NCBI GenBank assembly: GCA_004151065.3 | Contig: NWUY0300001507.1 | Location: 46,822 to 57,071, forward strand | Direction: 5' to 3' | Source of the DNA: Larix sibirica | Lineage: Eukaryota > Streptophyta > Pinopsida > Pinales > Pinaceae | DNA: 10,250 bases | Part shown: piece by piece, positions 1-7,185 of the stretch | Numbering within the stretch: the stretch's first letter is position 1 | Layout of the letters: each line of letters starts with the position of its first letter | Program-made: the position numbers and the translations under genes | Notes under the pieces: generated by a model | What the model was told of the DNA's origin: nothing | Databases searched by the model: none | What the model saw: the letters and a program-made list of their open reading frames with translations, nothing else

Positions 1-16
1 CTCTCTTCTTCTTAAA

Positions 17-58
17 ACAATAGCTTTCAAGGTGACCATCTTTGTTACAGTAGCTGCA
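17..58 (-). other. CCHC zinc knuckle of Copia Gag nucleocapsid
   Basis: Read on the minus strand, this segment encodes CSYCNKDGHLESYC, an exact C-x2-C-x4-H-x4-C retroviral-type zinc knuckle that binds RNA. It follows an Arg/Gly/Ser-rich basic stretch encoded at about 155..65, and basic residues (FKKKR) follow it. The window edge cuts the reading frame just downstream. Confidence 0.93.
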
Positions 59-373
59 ATGACAAATGCCTCTACCAGAGCTGCTACTTCTTCCTCTGCC
101 TTGACCACCTCTTTCTCTGCCTTTGCCACGACCTCTACCTCCTCTAAAAAAAGGAGTAGAAGCTTCAGTCATGGCAGCTGAAAGTTGCTTCTTCTTCTCA
201 TCAAATTTCAACTTACTTTGAAAAGCCCGATCAAAAGGTTCCTCATTCTTTTTCAATTTGTCTTCATGAACTTGAAGACTACCAAATAAATCAGTAAGGA
301 TTAGCTGAGATAAATCCCTTGACTCTTCTATAGCAATAGTAATTGGATCAAACTTTTTAGGAAGAATTCTTAA

Positions 374-477
374 TATGGTCCAGATGGTATTCCACTAGCT
401 TAAAACAGTTTTTCATTCTAGCAGTTTTCTTGTAATTTTTCTACAGTTTTTCGAGTCCCAAACTTCTGGGGCCGTTN
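374..477 (-). other. Foreign ~105-bp segment inside gag, ending at an undetermined base
   Basis: On the minus strand the gag reading is normal up to about 478 (ending VEKVL) and normal again from about 370 (beginning RILPKKFD). The roughly 105 bp between them do not fit the gag alignment I would expect and contain in-frame stops, for example at 420..418. Leaving the segment out would give continuous gag-like reading. The trinucleotide TTA occurs on both sides (minus strand), so the exact edges are ambiguous by about 3 bp. The segment starts directly at the single N (477). It contains PQKF, faintly like the PKKF of the following gag block, so a diverged local duplication is possible. I see no convincing GT..AG intron ends. 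Contig-joining error is the leading explanation. Confidence 0.6.
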
Positions 478-1016
478 TAAAACCTTTTCAACAATCTTCC
501 TATCTTCAAGTATTTCACCATGAGCATGAATAGCATTTACAATATTATGAACTCTAGTGATAAAAAATTCAACATTCTCACTTTCTTTCATAGATAGAGA
601 CTCAAAGTGCCGTCTCAACATCTGGAGTTTAACAATCTTTACCTTGACATAACCTTTATAGGCTTTCTCCAAAGTTTCCCAAGCAATAAAGGAATTTCCA
701 CATTCTGCAAATTTTGGAAATACAGAGATATCAACTCCTGTTTGAAGAAGAAAAAGAGCCTTAGCATCTCTTTTCCTATTCTCCTTCAATTCTAACTTCC
801 GATCAACTGATAATGCAGTATAAGCAACTTGATCAGCTAGCTCTGTGTACCCGGAGGAAACAAGCATCCATAAATCTTGTGAGATGAGCAAAGTTCTCAT
901 CTTCACACTCCAATAATCATAATTTTCCCCACAGAAAAGAAGAATCTGGTACTGGAATAAACTATTAGTTTGGGCCATTATCTCCTTCTTCTGGCTGCAA
1001 ACAACCACAAACCTAC

Positions 1017-1028
1017 GCTCGGATACCA
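1017..1028 (-). other. Copia primer-binding site for initiator tRNA-Met
   Basis: The minus strand reads TGGTATCCGAGC, one base different from the usual plant Copia primer-binding site TGGTATCAGAGC, which pairs with the 3' end of initiator tRNA-Met to prime minus-strand DNA synthesis. It lies two bases inside the proposed LTR edge (1031) and about 40 bp before the gag start codon, exactly as expected. This fixes the element's orientation (minus) and the inner edge of its 5' LTR. Confidence 0.9.
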
Positions 1029-1218
1029 AATGAAGAATCTGAACAAATGGAGTTAAGTGTTCCCTGAGGAGTCACACCCAGAAAATTACAAATTCAAATA
1101 TAAATTCTGTTTGGAAAAATCTAATCAGTGAATAACAACTAGCTTATAAAAAAATATTTAGAAAATCACTGTCAATATTTTATTCCAAATAGTAACAAAA
1201 GAGTACTAAGCACCTCTC

Positions 1219-1262
1219 TTTACACACAGGAAACAGAGTATGCTCTGTTTACACACAGGAAA
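1219..1262. repeat. Hairpin flanked by a 15-bp direct repeat in the LTR
   Basis: A perfect 8-bp inverted repeat, AAACAGAG (1231..1238) and CTCTGTTT (1243..1250), encloses a 4-base loop. Overlapping it, TTTACACACAGGAAA occurs twice (1219..1233 and 1248..1262, 29 bp apart). If the TATA box at 1356..1364 is used, this hairpin lies in the transcribed leader. Repeated short motifs in LTRs are often enhancer boxes, but no such role is shown here. Confidence 0.7.
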
Positions 1263-1355
1263 ATTTCATACTAGTCTTACTGTGCACAAGAAAACAAAGA
1301 AAATTTATCACTACAAAACTCACTAATGCAATACTTTACATATGGAAATACCCTA

Positions 1356-1364
1356 GTTATATAG
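1356..1364 (-). promoter_or_regulatory. TATA box of the Copia LTR promoter
   Basis: The minus strand reads CTATATAAC, a good plant TATA box within the LTR, about 60 bp inside its proposed outer end. It would place the element's transcription start near 1330, making the remainder to 1031 the R and U5 part. The start site itself is inferred. Confidence 0.55.
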
Positions 1365-1430
1365 TTAATGGAAGGAAAAACATCGCAGCTGAAGAACAAG
1401 TAAACGTGGCAGAAGTTAATCAACAGGTAG

Positions 1431-2255
1431 CTGAGTCGGTTATTAGTTGCATGTCGAAAACTTAGGCAACACGTTTTTCAAATTCTAACCGATGATAAGG
1501 GGCTAGACAAAGAAGCGGCTCATTTTCTGAAGTCTGACCATGAATTCGCAGATTTAATATGGTTTCCCTTCCATCGACTGGTGTTGTGTCGACCATTCGA
1601 TCGAGTCCCTATTGAAGCTCCTGGCAAAATCCTTAGCATTCCCACACTTCCATATAGCGTAGTCAACATTGAAAACTTTGATGCCTGGTGTAAGTATTTA
1701 CATATATTTTCCATTCGTTTGTTTCTTAAGAATTAAGTTGAACTGAATCTAATGATAAAAATCTTGCTTCGTCGCATGCATGCAGTTAGCATATTGCAAT
1801 CGACAGAAGATTATGCGGGATTGTGCTCTTATTTCGGAGAACAAATAATCTCATTTGTGGCTAATGGTAGCGAGTTTTGGAACGACATAATTGAAGGGTT
1901 CACAGGGTACCCAGTCACAGGATTCAATCACCGTATGCAAAGTACTGGAGGATGCGAGGGCAGCTATCGCGACCATCAACAGGATATGGGATTGGGTTTC
2001 ACTTCCACTGAAATTTTAGATAAAAATCAAACCGTCTGTTCATGGGATCGCCAGGTACCGATTTCCTTCACTTTCGATGTGGAACTGAGAATGCCCTTGT
2101 CACACCTTCCAGAAGTGATTAACAATATAAAGAAGATCAGAGATCTGAATGCCCAAAGTATGTGTGAAATCTATCCAATTTTTCGCTCTATTAAGAAATC
2201 TGATGCTTATTTAGGACCAGTAAAGGATCTCGTCACACTGGATCTTGTCATGTGA
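1431..2255 (+). pseudogene. L-gulono-1,4-lactone oxidase-like gene fragment (aldonolactone oxidase), copy 1
   Basis: Remnant of a plant GULLO-type gene. Intact members are FAD-linked oxidases of about 580-600 residues in the vanillyl-alcohol oxidase superfamily, linked to conversion of L-gulono-1,4-lactone to ascorbate and usually secreted. Exon a (open from 1431, convincing from about 1491 to 1689) encodes DHEFADLIW (1536..1562) and DRVP (1599..1610), both family motifs. Exon b (1786..2255) encodes GYPVTGFNHRMQ (from 1905), CSWD (2037) and SDAYLGP (2199). A 96-bp GT-AG intron joins them in phase. Missing are the N-terminal FAD-binding (PCMH-type) domain and everything after about the DAYLG region, including the C-terminal HWGK motif; the frame ends at TGA 2253..2255. 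Upstream of 1491, weak similarity (VISCMSKT, then a stop at 1463..1465) in another frame suggests further decay. It cannot encode a working enzyme. Family call strong; boundaries approximate. Confidence 0.82.
1690..1785 (+). other. Predicted intron in the GULLO-like remnant, copy 1
   Basis: The donor is GTAAGT at 1690..1695 and the acceptor is TGCAG ending at 1785, giving a 96-bp AT-rich intron, a normal plant size. Splicing joins the single base of a split codon (1689) to 1786..1787, and the reading then continues as FSILQSTEDY in the exon b frame. The unspliced frame has a TAA before exon b, which argues that the intron is real. An ATG inside the intron (1752) opens the longer apparent frame but is not a likely start. 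Confidence 0.68.
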
Positions 2256-2343
2256 ATCTAGTCTGAATAAGTATATAGAACAAGATTGTCAACAATAGTG
2301 TGACATCAAGAATAATGAGATAAGTGTTAATTAGCAAACCAGA
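2256..2343. other. Short noncoding gap after the GULLO-like remnant
   Basis: AT-rich sequence with stops in all useful frames. I looked here for the missing C-terminal part of the GULLO-like gene and found no continuation. Confidence 0.5.
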
Positions 2344-2457
2344 TAAAGGATGCAGATGTGTACACGAGCAAGTGAGATGTCGAAGTGCGCAGCAGATAGT
2401 TGGTATGTTGAAAAACCAAAGTTAGAATAGTAAAGGATGCAAATGTGTACACAAGCA
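2344..2457. repeat. Direct repeat pair, 27 bp at 87-bp spacing, copy 1
   Basis: The segment beginning TAAAGGATGCAGATGTGTAC at 2344..2370 recurs at 2431..2457 with two changes. Between them lies a block with one ATGTCGAAGTGCGCAG unit, related to the tandem array that follows, so this is probably the decayed edge of the same repeat field. Confidence 0.7.
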
Positions 2458-2519
2458 TGCAGATGACAAGTGCATACATAAAGTCGAAAGTCAAGTTGAT
2501 AAAGCAAGTGAAGCCTCTG

Positions 2520-2797
2520 AAATGTCAAAGCTTGTAGTAATGTCGAAGTGTGCATTTGGTAAAATGTCGAAATGTACAAGTTGGTGAAATGTCGAAGTTT
2601 GCAGTAATGGATTTCATAAAAGTGTGGAATGTCGAAGTGCGCAGTTGGTAAAATGTCGAAATGAACAAGTTGATGAAATGTCAAAATTTGCAGTGCATGA
2701 AATGACGAAGTTCATAGTGTGTGGAATGCCGAAGTGCGTAGTCGGTAAAGTATCGAAATGCACAATAATAAATTGAAGTACTGATGAAATGACGAAG
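2520..2797. repeat. Degenerate 24-25 bp minisatellite, copy 1
   Basis: About ten units start with AATGTCGAAG or a variant. The ATG(T/A)C cores fall near 2522, 2540, 2564, 2589, 2629, 2653, 2678, 2702, 2726 and 2750, so most steps are 24 or 25 bp, with one 40-bp step and one 18-bp step. Consensus is roughly AATGTCGAAGTGCGCAGTTG followed by GTRA. Neighbouring units alternate between a CGAAGTG and a CGAAATG form, suggesting an older two-unit (about 49 bp) period. A His/Phe-rich minus-strand frame across the array is only a product of the repeat. Confidence 0.85.
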
Positions 2798-4160
2798 TCA
2801 TCAAAAAGAAGAGATCATATTGACTAGAAATTCACTTTGAGGAAAAATGCAAAAGACTTAAACAATAATACAAATTACATGTAGCACACTGACATAGATC
2901 AAGATGACTGCGCGTATGAAAGTGGATAATGACAGCTTTGGTGGGGTCAAGTTAGTTGTTTGGGAAAACTTAACCATGAATAAAGTATATGGGTAAAATT
3001 AATCATGAAGAAATAAATATGGGGTGTCTCCAACAAAGGAAGCCCCTAGGGATGGTCCACTTAAGAAAACTATGTTTAAAGGAAAAGTAATTTGATCAAT
3101 ATAAATAAACAAAGGTTGAAACATCTTTATGTGGAGGCGTTGAAAAGAGGACGAGGATAAGATTCTAAGATTGCGAAGATGAATTCAGTTGAAGATAGGT
3201 ATTAGATTCTTGATCTGGGGTCTACTCACTAGTGAAATGTGAGGAAAATGAAGTGACAAGGTGACAAACTGAAGAGGATTCAGTTTGACGAAAAAATATT
3301 TTTTCGAGTTAAAAGAAGATGGAGTATTTTGGTACCATATCAACAAGGACACAATGCGATAAAAGGATAACATTTTAGGTTGAAAAAAATGGTGCCCACA
3401 ATGACGAAGACTCAAGAACAATATCATAGGTTAAAAGAGGATGAATGGCAGAATGGAGAAAATAGAGTAGCTGCTAGCTAAAGCACATAATACATAATGA
3501 AACATCTAGAAATTTGGATGTGCAGATAAAGTCACAGATTGAATTATGCAGTGGATAAAGGATTTACAGGTTAAGGAACACAAGAACAATTGCAGTAATA
3601 TAACAACCTCTTTAGGTGTAGCTGAAGGAACTCTAAATATGAAACTTTGTAGTCTTTTTCGCTCTTTAGAAGTCAACAACCTCGGAGTGTGAAACTTGAG
3701 ATTGGTAAGTAGCCTCATTCCTTCATTTCCTCTAACCTATTTTGTGTGACTTAAGTCAACTGGTTAAATCGAATTGCACGTCATGTTTTTTGATAGATAA
3801 AATTCCCCCATAATGAACCAACACGTTCTATTAGACGTGGAGTTCCCCCCGATATTATGTACGTACAATATGGAAGATGGTTGACTTAACAATTTAAAAA
3901 CATGACATACATATACTCTATTCGGACATAAGACTATGAATTAAGAAGACATTTAGACTAAAGAACTAAATTTGAGATTTTGAAACAAACTCTACTATAA
4001 ACTTTTATTGATAAAACAACCTTGAAACTCTCTTCACTACCAAACACTTCCATGTTCAAAAACCGAAAATTGAGATACACTATGCCCTCCAATATATTAA
4101 AGCAATATAATGATTCCCCACTTTCAGACAATAAGAACGTCGCACAAAAATGCTTTTGCC
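2798..4160. other. Noncoding AT-rich stretch, copy 1
   Basis: No gene recognised. Open frames here are at most about 80 codons, on the minus strand, with no recognisable domain. Visible structure is limited to the 12-bp palindrome TGACTTAAGTCA at 3747..3758, the palindrome TGTACGTACA around 3860, and two crossed inverted pairs (3751..3760 with 3881..3890; 3780..3790 with 3896..3906). Confidence 0.55.
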
Positions 4161-4360
4161 AACTCAATTGCAAATAGCAACACTTTTTTCTCAATTAAAG
4201 GCAAAGACAGATGATCAAAACCAAAATAAGACACTAGAAAATAAAGAGAATTAAATTGTAAACTCAATTGCAAATCGCAAAACTTTTTTCTCAATTAAAG
4301 GCAAAGATAGATGATGAAAACCAAAATAAGACACTAGAAAATAAAGAGAGTGAAATTGTT
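4161..4360. repeat. Two-unit 100-bp tandem repeat, copy 1
   Basis: Bases 4161..4260 and 4261..4360 are adjacent direct copies with the same 100-bp length. Both begin AACTCAATTGCAAAT and contain CTCAATTAAAGGCAAAGA and AAGACACTAGAAAATAAAGA. They differ at only a handful of positions, for example TAGCAACAC versus TCGCAAAAC. Confidence 0.92.
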
Positions 4361-5521
4361 CCAATGTCTGGATGCATGGATGAAAGGCCAGAACATCAAG
4401 TGTAGCAAAACATAGATTGTGAAATTGTGCCTGACCATTCATAATATACTTATCTCCACTTATTTTTTTACCTTACCTGTATTCTTTTAGAAGTTAATCA
4501 AGGCTTTTCCAATGCCTTGATTGCATTACATCACTATTATTTGTTTCTAACTTTGCTCTATTTAATCCATACTAGGAGGGAGGCTTTTGATAGGAATGAT
4601 TGCTTTTAGGCATAAAATTTCGGACAAACATTCAAGGCTATGAAAATTTCCCACTAGGCCTAATAATTGTACAATTGTAGGAAGGAAACACAATTTACCA
4701 TAACAAGATCGAGTGCTTGTGATTGAACAGCGGAGGGGCCCCAAAAATAGTTCAAATATGTCTCATACGGGTTTTGTTGCTATCAAACTCCAACAACATG
4801 ATTGAATGACCTACCTATACGTGTGTTGCATATATAATAATATACACAACTCAATAATACCACGAACAAAGTTCACACATTTCACATTACCTTTAGTATA
4901 GCAAAAACATCATGAATTTGTAGGAAAACACATGATAATGTATTGTACATTATATTTAAAATGCACACTATCACAACTATAAATGAAAACTCAATATTGG
5001 AAACCAAATATCTAGAAAACGAAATATCGAGAAAAGATCGGAAATAGCAGCTTCACATTCATAAGCTTAGGAACGTTAATGCCATGTGACTCTTTTATGA
5101 GATCTAACTAACTACCAGACCTCAGGATGTAAGCGAGGTTTAGTCATGTAAAGTAGAAGGCGACAGAAATCATTTAGAAACAATGGCGGAAGAGGCAGAT
5201 TGAGACAACCAACGTCAGCTTTGAGTTCGCACCCCAACAAAGAGTTGCATTTGATAACCTTGCCTTACCTGAGCTAACACACTCACAAGGTCACCGAATA
5301 GTAATACGGGGCGACTTTGGCTTGAATTGGAATGCTTACCTAGCCAATTCGTTTAGTAGAATGAATAGGCCCTCCCCTCATAATCTAGTCGACTAGGCCC
5401 AATGATGTAGGAGCATCCTGCTCTCCATCCAAGTGCAATGTTTGGTCAGACCTTAGGGTCTTGACATTTTTCTAAGCAAAGGTCTTTGATGAAATATTGT
5501 AAATAATACTATGTTTTTAGT
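4361..5521. other. Noncoding stretch up to the duplication junction, copy 1
   Basis: No gene recognised. Two clear hairpins are present: AATCAAGGC (4496..4504) with GCCTTGATT (4514..4522) around a 9-base loop, and ATAATGTA (4935..4942) with TACATTAT (4946..4953) around a 3-base loop. There is also a 12-bp palindrome, AATTGTACAATT, at 4665..4676. The part from about 5040 to 5460 looks somewhat less AT-rich but has no long open frame; I cannot assign it. Confidence 0.5.
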
Positions 5522-5522
5522 N
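5522..5522. other. Undetermined base exactly at the junction of the two large repeat units
   Basis: A single N separates the end of unit 1 (sequence ending TTTTTAGT) from the start of unit 2 (AAAACAAGCATCC, inside gag). The gag reading breaks here, and the unit 1 tail continues differently from the unit 2 tail after 10187. This marks a sequence join, not a feature of the genome. Confidence 0.9.
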
Positions 5523-5644
5523 AAAACAAGCATCCATAAATCTTGTGAGATGAGCAAAGTTCTCATGTTCACACTCCAATAATCATAATTTTCCCCACAG
5601 AAAAGAAGAATCTGGTACTGGAATAAACTATTAGTTTGGGCCAT
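5523..5644 (-). pseudogene. Truncated start of Copia gag, copy 2
   Basis: Only about the first 40 codons of gag are present, from the ATG at 5644..5642 (MAQTNSLFQ) to SQDLWMLV, where the N at 5522 cuts it. The sequence beyond the N on this strand is the unrelated tail of unit 1. It has one amino-acid change from copy 1: the Lys in SVKMRT is Asn here (base 5567). Confidence 0.9.
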
Positions 5645-5682
5645 TATCTCCTTCTTCTGGCTGCAAACAACCACAAACCTAC

Positions 5683-5694
5683 GCTCGGATACCA
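5683..5694 (-). other. Copia primer-binding site, copy 2
   Basis: Identical to copy 1: the minus strand reads TGGTATCCGAGC, next to the LTR that starts at 5697. Since almost all of the internal region is absent here, it has no possible function unless the join at 5522 is wrong. Confidence 0.88.
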
Positions 5695-5696
5695 AA

Positions 5697-6091
5697 TGAA
5701 GAATCTGAACAAATGGAGTTAAGTGTTCCCTGAGGAGTCACACCCAGAAAATTACAAATTCAAATATAAATTCTGTTTGGAAAAATCTAATCAGTGAATA
5801 ACAACTAGCTTATAAAAAAATATTTAGAAAATCACTGTCAATATTTTATTCCAAATAGTAACAAAAGAGTACTAAGCACCTCTCTTTACACACAGGAAAC
5901 AGAGTATGCTCTGTTTACACACAGGAAAATTTCATACTAGTCTTACTGTGCACAAGAAAACAAAGAAAATTTATCACTACAAAACTCACTAATGCAATAC
6001 TTTACATATGGAAATACCCTAGTTATATAGTTAATGGAAGGAAAAACATCGCAGCTGAAGAACAAGTAAACGTGGCAGAAGTTAATCAACA
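5697..6091 (-). mobile_element. Copia LTR, copy 2
   Basis: No difference from the LTR at 1031..1425 was found by eye, including the TATA box (6030..6022) and the hairpin (5897..5916). Both copies are the 5' LTR with the same right-hand GULLO-like flank, so they are not the two LTRs of one element. Their identity dates the block copying, not the transposition. Confidence 0.75.
5885..5928. repeat. LTR hairpin and 15-bp direct repeat, copy 2
   Basis: Same 8-bp perfect stem (5897..5904 with 5909..5916) and flanking TTTACACACAGGAAA pair as in copy 1. Confidence 0.7.
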
Positions 6092-6096
6092 GGTAG

Positions 6097-6921
6097 CTGA
6101 GTCGGTTATTAGTTGCATGTCAAAAACTTAGGCAACACGTTTTTCAAATTCTAACCGATGATAAGGGGCTAGACAAAGAAGCGGCTCATTTTCTGAAGTC
6201 TGACCATGAATTCGCAGATTTAATATGGTTTCCCTTCCATCGACTGGTGTTGTGTCGACCATTCGATCGAGTCCCTATTGAAGCTCCTGGCAAAATCCTT
6301 AGCATTCCCACACTTCCATATAGCGTAGTCAACATTGAAAACTTTGATGCCTGGTGTATGTATTTACATATATTTTCCATTCGTTTGTTTCTTAAGAATT
6401 AAGTTGAACTGAATCTAATGATAAAAATCTTGCTTCGTCGCATGCATGCAGTTAGCATATTGCAATCGACAGAAGATTATGCGGGATTGTGCTCTTATTT
6501 CGGAGAACAAATAATCTCATTTGTGGCTAATGGTAGCGAGTTTTGGAACGACATAATTGAAGGGTTCACAGGGTACCCAGTCACAGGATTCAATCACCGT
6601 ATGCAAAGTACTGGAGGATGCGAGGGCAGCTATCGCGACCATCAACAGGATATGGGATTGGGTTTCACTTCCACTGAAATTTTAGATAAAAATCAAACCG
6701 TCTGTTCATGGGATCGCCAGGTACCGATTTCCTTCACTTTCGATGTGGAACTGAGAATGCCCTTGTCACACCTTCCAGAAGTGATTAACAATATAAAGAA
6801 GATCAGAGATCTGAATGCCCAAAGTATGTGTGAAATCTATCCAATTTTTCGCTCTATTAAGAAATCTGATGCTTATTTAGGACCAGTAAAGGATCTCGTC
6901 ACACTGGATCTTGTCATGTGA
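6097..6921 (+). pseudogene. L-gulono-1,4-lactone oxidase-like gene fragment, copy 2
   Basis: Second copy of the GULLO-like remnant. Exon a (to 6355) has DHEFADLIW and DRVP, and exon b (6452..6921) has GYPVTGFNHRMQ, CSWD and SDAYLGP. The exon b protein is identical to copy 1. It has the same losses: no FAD-binding N-terminal domain, no C-terminal HWGK region, and the same TGA at the end (6919..6921). Its two differences from copy 1 are at 6122 (A for G, in the decayed upstream part) and 6359 (T for A, inside the splice donor). Identical truncation in both copies shows the decay came before the copying. Confidence 0.82.
6356..6451 (+). other. Predicted intron in the GULLO-like remnant, copy 2
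   Basis: Same 96-bp intron as in copy 1, but the donor is GTATGT instead of GTAAGT (base 6359). GTATGT is also an accepted plant donor, so splicing would probably not be lost. The acceptor TGCAG is unchanged. Confidence 0.65.
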
Positions 6922-7009
6922 ATCTAGTCTGAATAAGTATATAGAACAAGATTGTCAACAATAGTGTGACATCAAGAATAATGAGATAAGTGTTAATTAG
7001 CAAACCAGA
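6922..7009. other. Short noncoding gap, copy 2
   Basis: Repeat of 2256..2343; nothing recognisable. Confidence 0.5.
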
Positions 7010-7123
7010 TAAAGGATGCAGATGTGTACACGAGCAAGTGAGATGTCGAAGTGCGCAGCAGATAGTTGGTATGTTGAAAAACCAAAGTTAGAATAGTAAA
7101 GGATGCAAATGTGTACACAAGCA
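7010..7123. repeat. Direct repeat pair at 87-bp spacing, copy 2
   Basis: Same as 2344..2457; the 27-bp members lie at 7010..7036 and 7097..7123. Confidence 0.7.
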
Positions 7124-7185
7124 TGCAGATGACAAGTGCATACATAAAGTCGAAAGTCAAGTTGATAAAGCAAGTGAAGCCTCTG

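Larger units (their letters stand above)
1..978 (-). pseudogene. Ty1/Copia-type retrotransposon gag (capsid/nucleocapsid), 5' part, broken
   Basis: Gag of a plant Copia LTR retrotransposon, which forms the cytoplasmic virus-like particle and packages element RNA. The start chosen is the ATG at 978..976, beginning MAQTNSLFQ; the open frame runs back to 1029, but that part covers the primer-binding site and leader. Near the N-terminus is the family hallmark NYDYWSVKMRTLL followed by SQDLWMLV (the DUF4219/UBN2-type gag region). After the break described below, the reading resumes with LPKKFD, IEESRDLSQL and an Arg/Gly-rich stretch, then a CCHC zinc knuckle at 58..17. Protease, integrase and reverse transcriptase would lie to the left, outside the window. 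The frame is not intact: about 105 bp of unrelated sequence with in-frame stops (first stop 420..418) and an undetermined base at 477 lie in the middle. The family assignment is secure. Whether the break is biological or an assembly fault is not. Confidence 0.88.
1031..1425 (-). mobile_element. 5' LTR of the Copia-type element (about 395 bp)
   Basis: The inner edge is fixed by the primer-binding site: the plus strand begins TGAAGAATCTG at 1031, so the LTR ends in CA on its own strand. The outer edge is inferred at 1425, where the plus strand reads ATCAACA (LTR beginning TGTTGAT), giving the required TG...CA ends. Inside are a TATA box on the element's strand (1364..1356), an AATAAA on the minus strand (1184..1179) that could serve as poly(A) signal, and a hairpin (1231..1250). 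The 3' LTR is outside the window, so neither the outer edge nor the target-site duplication can be confirmed; bases 1426..1430 (GGTAG) would be the right-hand target duplication if the edge is correct. GULLO-like coding similarity starts just beyond it. Confidence 0.75.
858..5521 (+). repeat. Large direct duplication, unit 1 (4664 bp)
   Basis: This block matches 5524..10187 base for base at a fixed offset of 4666, apart from seven substitutions seen by eye: 901 C/G, 1456 G/A, 1693 A/T, 3180 T/A, 3202 T/G, 3203 T/A and 4413 T/C (copy 1/copy 2). No insertion or deletion was seen. Its left side runs smoothly into the rest of gag. Its right side ends at the undetermined base 5522, so the natural continuation is seen only after unit 2. 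Confidence 0.97.

Noticed and set aside
607-795. A 62-codon plus-strand frame
   Set aside because: It is antisense to the recognised Copia gag and has no similarity I recognise.
1520-1714. A 64-codon minus-strand frame (also 6186..6380)
   Set aside because: It lies opposite GULLO-like exon a, whose plus-strand motifs clearly show the real coding direction.
1752-1785. The ATG at 1752 as the start of an independent 167-residue protein
   Set aside because: It lies inside the predicted intron, and the family similarity begins only after the acceptor at 1785; exon a immediately upstream carries the preceding part of the same protein family.
2331-2684. A 117-codon minus-strand open frame rich in HFDI-like repeats (also at 6997..7350)
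   Set aside because: Its periodic protein is just the translation of the 24-25 bp minisatellite; it has no recognisable domain and its duplicate comes with the large repeat.
2344-2797. A CRISPR-like array
   Set aside because: Units are degenerate and contiguous at 24-25 bp with no unique spacers, and the context is a plant nuclear genome.
3185-4744. Several minus-strand frames of 60-80 codons (3185..3427, 3506..3718, 3958..4194, 4251..4442, 4562..4744) and their duplicates
   Set aside because: They are short, have no domain, signal or conserved motif, and two overlap the 100-bp tandem repeat. The presence of the same frames in both units is explained by the block duplication, so it is not evidence of conservation.
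5453-5695. An 80-codon minus-strand frame joining gag to other sequence across the N, possibly a fusion protein
   Set aside because: The part beyond the N is the tail of unit 1 and the join is probably artificial, so it is not a real fusion.
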